From Prevotella sp. (GTDB taxonomy: Bacteria; Bacteroidota; Bacteroidia; Bacteroidales; Bacteroidaceae): 41,303 nt of DNA. Made by a program: the position numbers and the translations under genes. Each line of letters opens with the position of its first letter. Position 1 is the first letter of the stretch. The stretch spans positions 1 through 41,303 of the forward strand of contig JAFULM010000039.1 of assembly GCA_017483185.1 (NCBI GenBank), in the 5' to 3' direction. Shown here one piece after another: positions 23,801 through 30,283 of this stretch. Under the pieces are notes generated by a model that did no database searches, was not told the DNA's origin, and saw nothing but the letters and a program-made list of their open reading frames with translations.

Positions 23801-24973
23801 AATGCTGACCGCATTGCGTTGAGCCAAATGTATATGAACGGAGAAATCAGGACCGAGAAAGAGTATAAGGATAAATTGCTTGAGGTTGAAGAGGACTATC
23901 AGCGGCAACGTCTGGCCATCATCCAAAAATATGGAGGCGATACATCACAGGTAAATCAGGACATCAACAAGATAGAGTTCGACAAGTTCAAACAGCAGAA
24001 GAGTACAAACAAAAATGATTTGGAAAAGCAGTATCAGGCAGCGGGCAGCGCAGAAGAGATGAACCGCATTAATGATATGATGTATGAGATGGACCTGATA
24101 AGTTATGAGGAGTATCAACAAAACAAGACAGATATCGCAGAACGTGAAAGAAATAAGCGTAAACGTGCAGAAGAAATCGCTTATCAAGCCATTTCACAAT
24201 TGCTTTCCGGTGCATCTGCGTATGCACAGGCTTGCTCGGATGCGGAAGTGGCACTGGTAACAAAGAACTATGACAAGCAAATAGAAGCTGCCGGCAAAAA
24301 CAAGAAGCAGGTTGAAAAATTAGAGAAGGAGAGAGATGAGAAAATCCGCGATATCAAGTCTCGAGCCAATAAAAAGGCTATGAAGATAGAGATTGCACAA
24401 GCTACTGCATCTACCGCAATGGCCGCAATCAACGCCTATTCTTCTGCTGCCCAGGTACCGTTTATCGGATATATTCTTGCGCCAATAGCAGCTGCAGCAG
24501 CGACAGCCGCCGGACTCTTGCAGATTGCCACCATCAAGAAGCAGCACCAGGCACAAGAGGCCGGATACTACGAAGGTGGATTCACCGGCGGCACCAATTA
24601 CCGCCGTCGTGCCGGTGTAGTGCATGAAGGTGAATTCGTCGCCAACCATCAGGCTGTGAACAATACGTCGATACTTCCCGCCCTGCAGCTTATAGACATG
24701 GCGCAGCGCAACAACACGGTGGGCAGTCTGACGGCGGCCGACGTCAGCCGAGCTGTCGGAGGTGGCGGCGGTTCTGCAGCAGTGGTGGCTCCGGTGGTGA
24801 ACGTGACTACCGATAATGAGGAACTGAGGTCTACAATATCATCGTTGAACGAGGTGATTGACTCTCTTAATATACAACTTACGGAGGGTATTAGAGCGGA
24901 GGTAAGCATCGATGGACGTGACGGCATTGCCGAAAAATTGAATTATTATAACAGATTAAAAAACAGGAAATGA
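20879..24973 (+). CDS. Phage tail tape measure protein, TP901 type (1364 aa)
   Basis: The tape measure sets tail length and helps DNA entry. N-terminal 200 residues: charged coiled coils (NSEEAKNKLEELKKKVDDL). About 235-420: TP901-type core (AYAEMDEAMTDVRKYTGQT; TSREQLNELAGAAGRLGISG; AAGYLVDFTARVAGVGKQAG; FASVLDQNMQQDETSA). About 575-650: hydrophobic helices (TVIIALTATIVALNAKRL; PWGLAITALTVFVGLLVDAA). Then long coiled coils, a Gly-rich linker near 860 and further coiled coils to about 1150; another hydrophobic Ala-rich segment near 1190-1220 (YILAPIAAAAATAAGLLQI). The length predicts a long non-contractile tail of roughly 200 nm by the usual 1.5 angstrom per residue rule. The gene has an unusual position, after the lysis genes. 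No promoter of its own was recognised between the strong terminator and its ATG. Confidence 0.92.
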   Translation: MANNEIFTTTIKLNSEEAKNKLEELKKKVDDLKAKRQEAFSSGDDSVIDKWSKDLKKAESELRLFKQETMSIKDTLENIGSANIGQVEKAMRSLNRQLKTASDPEEVQRLQTQLQQCRDRINEITGAHNRATTAAERYNRELQRTKSEMAAVHDNTELINRTLANLKTSSVRELEHTIRAVNEELRGVERGTPKWKELAAQLKKCKTELSLVNAETREAESRWSQFTGFLNKNWGAITQIIATYSGTAYTIKQCVEAYAEMDEAMTDVRKYTGQTADEVERMNEDFKKMDTRTSREQLNELAGAAGRLGISGTENIEEFVDAADKINVALGDDLGEKAVDHIGKLATMFGEDERLGLRGSMLATGSAVNELAQNSSAAAGYLVDFTARVAGVGKQAGLAQTQIMGFASVLDQNMQQDETSATAFQNLLTKMFQEPSKFAELAGQNVKTFSELLRTDVNEAVLQFLQAMHNKGGFAELAPMFEEMSMDGSRATGVLSVMADKIDDIRAAQSLANEAYTDGTSVISEFNVQNESVQAQLDKARKRFNDLAVDLGQKLMPVARVAISTTSMAVKALYTIISFCEQHITVIIALTATIVALNAKRLAGIAVTKLEVLWNTRVASSIKSIGLAIKANPWGLAITALTVFVGLLVDAASKSKKTREELTALGRVNKQAAEQYEEEAAKIHVLNRMVHDSNVSYETRKEKLAELKQIVPDYLADLDKEKGLVNDNTDALNTYLVQLEKKIKLQAAQDELEAAYKKRRQLDKQKDEGEQGLKDAQGSLAAARFSASRNAGNLGTRGMQSMSKGLDAGTKQAQDRVTHATQMLKEVNEQIARNNADIESLEDEIKKGSAGIAQTKSSTGGTGGGGDKGDGSGSDKDRYAEELAALEESYKNKKNLLKQQYSEFLLSESEYHVQSFLAESEHLAAVFDLQGRYGKSQQDTQSKILDAIINETKYKYEQGNREMQSELSAADSSYNADRIALSQMYMNGEIRTEKEYKDKLLEVEEDYQRQRLAIIQKYGGDTSQVNQDINKIEFDKFKQQKSTNKNDLEKQYQAAGSAEEMNRINDMMYEMDLISYEEYQQNKTDIAERERNKRKRAEEIAYQAISQLLSGASAYAQACSDAEVALVTKNYDKQIEAAGKNKKQVEKLEKERDEKIRDIKSRANKKAMKIEIAQATASTAMAAINAYSSAAQVPFIGYILAPIAAAAATAAGLLQIATIKKQHQAQEAGYYEGGFTGGTNYRRRAGVVHEGEFVANHQAVNNTSILPALQLIDMAQRNNTVGSLTAADVSRAVGGGGGSAAVVAPVVNVTTDNEELRSTISSLNEVIDSLNIQLTEGIRAEVSIDGRDGIAEKLNYYNRLKNRK

Positions 24974-26775
24974 CAGAGTTATATATTAATGACCAAAGGG
25001 TTTGTTTTGATGATAGCAAGCAAATCAAAATAACAGTAGAAAACCCTTACTTTTCTTTCGCGGGTAGTTATTCTCTTGAGGTTACAATTCCGATGAGTAT
25101 ATATCAAAACCGTAATGTATTCGGCAATATAGACAGAATAGAAGTGACGAAAGAGAATAGGGAAATGCCTGCTCGTCTTGTATTGGAGAATAGGACCCTT
25201 ATCAACGGCGTTGCAAAAATAACTAAAATAAACAGAGACACTGTTATAATACAGTTGTCTGGTAGAATGACCGGAGACAAATTCTTTGCGGAACACGGAG
25301 ATAAATATATAAATGAGATGGATTTGGGGACTCCGACTAAATTTGAGTGGGATACATCGGAAGCACATATTCCTGGAGTTCTCGGAGAATATGTATGTAT
25401 GCCGGTATATGATGAGACCAACGATAGAATATATAACGACATACATAGTCGATTGGGAGAAGACGGCTTAAAATATTTATCGTCGGGCTTTTCGTGTAAG
25501 ATGCCAAATTTTCTTCTTGTTCTGGATAGAATAATAAATTCATGTGGATATAAGATTGTAAGGAATGATGTTAAAGACCGACTTTTTGGGTGGGGACATC
25601 TATATATAGCATGTGCACATGAAATAGACAATTTCGGCGAAGCACTGCCTCACTGGAAAATATCAGACTTCATAACAGAAGTCCGTAACTTCTTCGATTG
25701 TTCTATACTTTTTGATGCGGACAAACATGAAGTCAGCATCGTAAGGAACACGACTTTCTTTGACGGCGGCATACAGACATATCCTGTCATTGACGAATAT
25801 GTGGTAGAGATGAAAAATGCAGATGAGAGTGAGAAGAGCCTGTCTTATTCTGATATAAGATATGATTTGAGTAATTCTTCTTCCCACCAATATGAGAGGC
25901 TGAGTGAAGAACTCTTGGAAAGGGTACCGTTAAAAGAGTTCGCTTCACATGACGAAACTGTCGTGTATGTGAATTCCTTATCGGAGAAAGATAAAAAATC
26001 ATATATATACAAAGACGATACCGGTTATTTCGTGTGGGGAGAAGAATATAATAACAACACACTAATTTGGAAATTGACACGGGTAAATCATTTTTGTAAT
26101 CTGAGCCGTCAACCGGATAATGAGAATACCATTGACTTAAAAATATGTCCGGTAGGTATTACACGTGAACAGGAGATGAGACATATGGAACAAATCTTTC
26201 ATACCGGTACACGCCCAGCTTATAAAGAAAGGTTTAGATGTCATGTTCCGATGTTGTCACTTGAAAACTCATTCGGCCCTCCGGAACAGTTTGTCGGACC
26301 CAGAAACAGAAATACACCTTGTGTCTGGGATATAATCACCGGAGAAGAGGATATGCCGGATAGTACTGAGCCGGAGGGCCGATTACAGGTATTCTTTGTT
26401 GATACTTATTTGCAGAGTTTACAATTGGATCTAGGGGGAACACTGTCGCCGAAGATTTTTTATCCGATGCCATTTACCGATTGGGAAAAAGACCTTTTGA
26501 CGACACTTGTTACTAACAGACACAATCATTGGTCTTTAAGTCTGCAAGAAATAGCTGGTACGGCCTCAATCGGTGATTTACATGCCAATAGTTATTTTAT
26601 CAAAACTGATATAGAGTTCCAGTTTGACTTTCAATCAAATGAAATTCCTGATATTAATAAGGTATTCATATTTAATAATAAACGTTATGTCTGCAGAAAG
26701 TTTGAATATGTATTGCTGAACAACAAGCTCAACAACATCATCCGCGGCTATTTCTACGAGATGATCGGGTCATAA
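24970..26775 (+). CDS. Distal tail/baseplate protein (601 aa)
   Basis: Overlaps the tape measure stop by ATGA, the classic place for a distal tail protein. N-terminus MTELYINDQRVCFDDSKQIK, then FSFAGSYSLEVTIPMSIYQN and IDRIEVTKENREMPARLVLE, a beta-sandwich pattern like the hub proteins of Bacteroidota phages. Middle: an alpha/beta segment with LDRIINSCGYKIVRND and a W-x-I-S-D-F-I motif at a putative adaptor helix (HWKISDFITEVRNFFDCSIL). C-terminal NKVFIFNNKRYVCRKFEYV. Its 3' end overlaps the integrase gene by 6 nt tail to tail, with no terminator between them. More AT-rich than the tape measure. Confidence 0.65.
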   Translation: MTELYINDQRVCFDDSKQIKITVENPYFSFAGSYSLEVTIPMSIYQNRNVFGNIDRIEVTKENREMPARLVLENRTLINGVAKITKINRDTVIIQLSGRMTGDKFFAEHGDKYINEMDLGTPTKFEWDTSEAHIPGVLGEYVCMPVYDETNDRIYNDIHSRLGEDGLKYLSSGFSCKMPNFLLVLDRIINSCGYKIVRNDVKDRLFGWGHLYIACAHEIDNFGEALPHWKISDFITEVRNFFDCSILFDADKHEVSIVRNTTFFDGGIQTYPVIDEYVVEMKNADESEKSLSYSDIRYDLSNSSSHQYERLSEELLERVPLKEFASHDETVVYVNSLSEKDKKSYIYKDDTGYFVWGEEYNNNTLIWKLTRVNHFCNLSRQPDNENTIDLKICPVGITREQEMRHMEQIFHTGTRPAYKERFRCHVPMLSLENSFGPPEQFVGPRNRNTPCVWDIITGEEDMPDSTEPEGRLQVFFVDTYLQSLQLDLGGTLSPKIFYPMPFTDWEKDLLTTLVTNRHNHWSLSLQEIAGTASIGDLHANSYFIKTDIEFQFDFQSNEIPDINKVFIFNNKRYVCRKFEYVLLNNKLNNIIRGYFYEMIGS

Positions 26776-27936
26776 TATACCTTCGTAATTCAGCAGTGCC
26801 TTGTTGGCCGCCTGTATATCTTTTGGCGTATATGTGTCGGTAATAAGTATCGAGGAGTGGCGTGCCTGGTCTCTTACCGTTAGCACATCATGGTTCGCTT
26901 TAATCATGTTGGTGATACCGGTATCCTTTAGGCTGTAGAACTTATATTGCGGAGGGAAGTCAAGGTCTTTGCACACATGACGTAGCCAGTAGTCGCGGAA
27001 GAACTTTTCGCTTTGCCTTTCCGGCCCGGGACGGAATTTCTCGCTGAACAGATAATAGCCGCCGGGATAGTTAAAAACACCGAGGTCAATCATCAGATGG
27101 ATGATTTTTGCCGGCATGGTCAGCACTGCGTCGTTGTGGTTTTTGGTATTCTCGCCGTGCAACTCCAATGTCTGCGCAGCAGGGTGAATGTCACATATCT
27201 TTATATATGTCATTTCGTGCGGTCTGATGAACATATAGTGCAACAAGTAACAGGCCAAAAGAAAATGCTTGTTGGTCTTCATGAGGTGCTCGTGGAGTCT
27301 GCCGAGAGTTTCATCAGGCAGTACATCCCTGTTCTTTTTCTTAGCCCTGCGCTGAACAGTCGTGAGTCCGTCCGTTGGATTTACTGATATATAGGTCCTC
27401 TGGAGCAGCCATGAGCAGAACGTACGTAACCAAGATAAATAATTATTGCGGGTCTGCAAGGTGTTGTTACGCTCTATAAATACATAGTCAAGGAAATCGC
27501 AGACTTTACGGCGGTTCAACTGATATATATAAACAATGTGTTCTCTTCCTGCCCATGCACGTAGTATTCGCAAGCTGCTCAAATAGCTTGCCAGAGTCTC
27601 CTCGCGCATGTCGTTGTCTTCAACCATCTTGTAAAGATATTGTGTGTATCTGTCACATACATCTGTGAATAATGTATATTCCATTGGTGCTGCCGCCTCT
27701 ATCCAAGGATTCCAACCGTCGAGCAACTTTTCTGTAAGCCGGTTGATTATCCCTTGTGCATATTTCTTTTGGGCTGTTTTCCCCTTGATACGCCCGAGCA
27801 TGATTTTTTTGCGTTTCATCCTACCGGAGGAGGGGTCAAAAGCGTAGAAACTTACATAACATTCCTTTCCCTGGCTAAAGGTTGGCGGTGTCCATCCCTT
27901 AACTTGGTTGATAACATCTTTTGTAGAAAAATTCAT
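26770..27936 (-). CDS. int: Tyrosine-type integrase of the prophage (388 aa)
   Basis: Integrates and excises the prophage. ATG at 27936 (MNFSTKDVINQVKGW) is preferred over a TTG four codons earlier. Residues 80-180: SAM-like core-binding domain; 200-388: catalytic domain. Catalytic set as read: Arg238 in FIRPHE, Lys265 candidate in TKNHNDA, the HxxR box replaced by YSLK at 334-337, His360 in ARHSSI and nucleophile Tyr369 in TDTYTPK. Changes of His to Tyr and Arg to Lys in the box are like other Bacteroidota integrases I recall. Located about 100 bp from the tRNA-Pro 3' end and reading towards the phage interior. Confidence 0.9.
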   Translation of the reverse strand: MNFSTKDVINQVKGWTPPTFSQGKECYVSFYAFDPSSGRMKRKKIMLGRIKGKTAQKKYAQGIINRLTEKLLDGWNPWIEAAAPMEYTLFTDVCDRYTQYLYKMVEDNDMREETLASYLSSLRILRAWAGREHIVYIYQLNRRKVCDFLDYVFIERNNTLQTRNNYLSWLRTFCSWLLQRTYISVNPTDGLTTVQRRAKKKNRDVLPDETLGRLHEHLMKTNKHFLLACYLLHYMFIRPHEMTYIKICDIHPAAQTLELHGENTKNHNDAVLTMPAKIIHLMIDLGVFNYPGGYYLFSEKFRPGPERQSEKFFRDYWLRHVCKDLDFPPQYKFYSLKDTGITNMIKANHDVLTVRDQARHSSILITDTYTPKDIQAANKALLNYEGIL

Positions 27937-28030
27937 TTTTTTGCTCAATTCATTTTCTGAAATGAGCTACGGTTAATAATATAATGTGTTCCGCACCGTC
28001 CGACTTCTGTCCGACCATTTCCGTGCGACC

Positions 28031-28060
28031 AAAAACAAAGGGGCTGAAAATCAGCCCCTT
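28031..28060 (-). terminator. Terminator of tRNA-Pro (minus strand)
   Basis: AAGGGGCTG / CAGCCCCTT stem (28038-28060) with a 5-nt loop, followed on the minus strand by TGTTTTT. It lies between tRNA and integrase, so it could be host-derived or supplied by the phage attachment region. Confidence 0.85.
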
Positions 28061-28070
28061 GCTTTTGATT

Positions 28071-28147
28071 TGGTCGGGATGACAAGACTCGAACTTGCGA
28101 CCTCACGCCCCCCAGACGCGTGCGCTAACCAACTGCGCTACATCCCG
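28071..28147 (-). tRNA. tRNA-Pro (anticodon GGG), probable phage attachment site
   Basis: 77 nt including encoded CCA (28071-28073) and discriminator A. Acceptor CGGGATG/CATCCCG is perfect; D-arm GCGC/GCGC; anticodon stem CGCGT/GCGTG (two wobble pairs) around CTGGGGG, giving anticodon GGG with G37 as in proline tRNAs; T-arm GCAAG/CTTGT with TTCGAGT. It reads proline CCC codons (and CCU by wobble). Its 3' end points to the integrase gene, the standard geometry for a phage using a tRNA 3' end as attB. The second att copy is not in this window. Confidence 0.95.
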
Positions 28148-28345
28148 TCCTTTGCAAATCATTTCTGCATTGCGGGTGCAAAATTACACATAATCTGTGA
28201 GAACTGCAAATTTTTTGTCGATATTTTTGGTGGCTTGTTGCGTTTTGTTGCGTTTTTCGTGTTGCTGTCGTCGTTGTTCCGTGATAGCATCCTGACGGAC
28301 AGGCCGTCGTCGCGAGCGCACGGCTTCATAATTATTGTTATTTGT

Positions 28346-28376
28346 TTTGTTATCTATCCGATTTCTGCTACCTTTG
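28346..28376 (+). promoter_or_regulatory. Promoter of aroA
   Basis: TTTG at 28346-28349, 19-nt spacer, TACCTTTG at 28369-28376; full consensus. The 5' leader is then about 40 nt. The stretch 28148-28345 holds nothing else recognisable. Confidence 0.8.
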
Positions 28377-28423
28377 TAGTCAGGAATACAGACACAACTT
28401 TGTCAAATACAACCAAGCCCGAT

Positions 28424-29683
28424 ATGCAATATGAAGTAACGGCATCGAGCCGTCTGAATCTCACCGTCGACCTGCCGTCGTCAAAGAGTGTGAGCAACCG
28501 TGCTTTGATCATCCACGCCCTTGCCGGCGGCGGTGAAATGCCGCAAAACCTGTCCGACTGTGACGATACGCGAGTAATGATGGACGCTCTATCCTCAATG
28601 CCTGATATCATCGACATCGGTGCGGCCGGAACGGCGATGCGTTTTCTCACAGCTTATCTCGCCGTGACCTCCGGCAGCCATATCCTGACCGGGACGGAGC
28701 GCATGCGCCACCGTCCCATCGGAGTGCTCGTGGACGCCTTGCGACGTCTCGGAGCGGACATCACGTATATGGGCGAAGAAGGATTTCCGCCCCTGCGCGT
28801 CAACGGCCGACCGCTTGACGGCGGACCATTGGAGATAGAGGGGAACGTCAGTTCACAGTATATCTCGGCCCTGCTGATGATTGGTCCCGCCCTGCGTCAC
28901 GGCTTGACGCTACGTCTGACTGGTGATGTCATCTCGCGGCCGTACATCGACATGACGCTCTGGATGATGGGAGAGTTTGGCGCAGAAGCTGAATGGACAG
29001 ACGCATCGACTATCGAGGTGAAGGCACGGCCATATACGCCGCGGCCCTACTGCATAGAAAATGACTGGAGCTCGGCGTCCTACTGGTATGAGCTGGTGGC
29101 GTTAGGCCCGGAGGACAGCGCGGTGACGCTGACCGGACTTAAGGATAGCAGCAAGCAGGGTGATTCTTCGGTGAGATATATTTTCAGTCTGCTTGGCGTG
29201 AAGACGGAGTTTTGCGGTGCGGTAGACCACAACCGTCCGACCACAGTCCGGCTGACGCGCAACGGCCGCCGCGTCCCGCGCTTGGAGTACGACTTCGTCA
29301 ATTCGCCCGATCTGGCCCAGACCGTCGTGGCCTGTTGCGCGGCGATGAACATGCCGTTCCACTTCACCGGACTCCAAACGCTGAAGATAAAGGAGACTGA
29401 CCGCATCGAGGCCCTTAAGGCTGAGTTGCTCAAGTTGGGCTATGTCCTGCGTGATATAGACGGTCGCGAACTACTGTGGGACGGTACGCGTTGCGAACCG
29501 CAGCCTGATCCGGTCGTCGAGACCTACAACGACCATCGCATGGCTTTGGCTTTCGCTCCGTTGGCCATGTGTCGTGAGCGAATGGTGATAGACAATCCGA
29601 TGGTCGTCACGAAGTCATATCCTCACTATTGGGAAGACCTTGCAAAAGCGGGAATGGAGATAAGAGTGAAGAATGAAAAATGA
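28424..29683 (+). CDS. aroA: 3-phosphoshikimate 1-carboxyvinyltransferase (EPSP synthase, 419 aa)
   Basis: Sixth step of the shikimate pathway: joins phosphoenolpyruvate to shikimate 3-phosphate in the cytosol. The ATG at 28424 (MQYEVTASSRLNLT) follows the promoter; the frame stays open upstream through the tRNA, but that part is not coding. Motifs: SSKSVSNRALI (residues 19-29, substrate-binding Lys21 and Arg26), GTAMR (69-73), VSSQYISALLM, a SRPYIDMTLWMM block, and the PEP-binding NDHRMA (369-374). Length is typical for Bacteroidota AroA. No neighbouring aromatic-pathway genes. Confidence 0.97.
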   Translation: MQYEVTASSRLNLTVDLPSSKSVSNRALIIHALAGGGEMPQNLSDCDDTRVMMDALSSMPDIIDIGAAGTAMRFLTAYLAVTSGSHILTGTERMRHRPIGVLVDALRRLGADITYMGEEGFPPLRVNGRPLDGGPLEIEGNVSSQYISALLMIGPALRHGLTLRLTGDVISRPYIDMTLWMMGEFGAEAEWTDASTIEVKARPYTPRPYCIENDWSSASYWYELVALGPEDSAVTLTGLKDSSKQGDSSVRYIFSLLGVKTEFCGAVDHNRPTTVRLTRNGRRVPRLEYDFVNSPDLAQTVVACCAAMNMPFHFTGLQTLKIKETDRIEALKAELLKLGYVLRDIDGRELLWDGTRCEPQPDPVVETYNDHRMALAFAPLAMCRERMVIDNPMVVTKSYPHYWEDLAKAGMEIRVKNEK

Positions 29684-29739
29684 AGAATTTGCTGCCGCCG
29701 TTCATTAAATGAAGAATGAAAAATGAAGCATCATTGTAA

Positions 29740-29815
29740 TTCCTAATTTTATAATTCATAATCGGCCGCAGGCCGACAACTCCTAATTCGTAATTCATAA
29801 TTCCTAATTAATAAA
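29740..29815. repeat. Intergenic repeats upstream of the 126-aa gene
   Basis: A run of AATTCCTAATT/AATTCATAATT units with the palindrome TCGGCCGCAGGCCGA at about 29762-29776. The same palindrome with flanking AATT-type sequence recurs at about 30213-30227 after the next gene. Confidence 0.7.
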
Positions 29816-30195
29816 TGTATATCCTTGTCATTGCCCTCATTGTCCTTGGAATAGTTGTGGCTATTGTGGCTAAATTCTCATCCGGAGAGGACGATGCGCA
29901 CGTGGTCACGGCGGAAAGCGATTGCGCCTCGTTTGGCGGCAACAACTCGCGCTGTATGCACGACTGCATGATGGAAGCCTCGGTCCGCGATGTTGTCTAC
30001 TATGATGACGAGGAACTGGACATATACGCCGGACGGCCGGAGGACAGATATACCAAGGCTGAAGTGGAACGCTTCAGGGATGTTTTGCTCACCATGCGGC
30101 CTGAAGAAGTGGCGGGCTGGAGTATCAGTCTCTCACGGCGCGGAATAACCCCGCCGGAGGAGATACGCGATGAAATGCTGCTGATGATGGAGTAA
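29815..30195 (+). CDS. Small membrane-anchored protein, unknown (126 aa)
   Basis: An N-terminal membrane helix (residues 2-19, YILVIALIVLGIVVAIVA), then a short Cys-containing region (DCASFGGNNSRCMHDCMM, three cysteines), and an acidic helical domain with YYDDEELDIYAGRPEDRY and EEVAGWSISLSRRGITPPEE. Sits between aroA and the porW operon and is bounded by repeats. Such proteins occur near aroA in Bacteroidales (from memory). Function unknown; the Cys cluster may bind metal. Confidence 0.75.
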   Translation: MYILVIALIVLGIVVAIVAKFSSGEDDAHVVTAESDCASFGGNNSRCMHDCMMEASVRDVVYYDDEELDIYAGRPEDRYTKAEVERFRDVLLTMRPEEVAGWSISLSRRGITPPEEIRDEMLLMME

Positions 30196-30204
30196 TGTCG
30201 ACAA

Positions 30205-30240
30205 CTTATAATCGGCCGCAGGCCGACAATTCGTAACTCG
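30205..30240. repeat. Second copy of the TCGGCC repeat
   Basis: AACTTATAATCGGCCGC followed by AGGCCGACAATTCGTAAC. Matches the repeat upstream of the 126-aa gene; the two bracket that gene. Confidence 0.65.
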
Positions 30241-30283
30241 CAATCCAAAACAATAAAAGCGCCGTTTTTTAGTTAATATTATT

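Larger units (their letters stand above)
1..28070. mobile_element. Prophage, right-hand part (left end outside window)
   Basis: A continuous run of phage genes: portal, connector, tail tip, receptor-binding fibre, holin, lysin candidate, tape measure, distal tail protein and a tyrosine integrase. The integrase abuts the 3' end of a tRNA-Pro gene, the usual layout for a tRNA-integrating prophage. Terminase, major capsid, repressor and replication genes are not visible and should lie to the left. Structural genes are intact and overlap by a few bases, so there is no sign of decay here. The exact right boundary (within or just left of the tRNA) and the left boundary are inferred, not seen. Confidence 0.85.

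Noticed and set aside
1-26769. A second att copy within the window
   Set aside because: No stretch resembling the tRNA-Pro 3' end was found by eye left of the integrase.
27986-28423. N-terminal extension of aroA
   Set aside because: It would run through the tRNA and its terminator; the promoter lies at 28346-28376 and the family starts at 28424.
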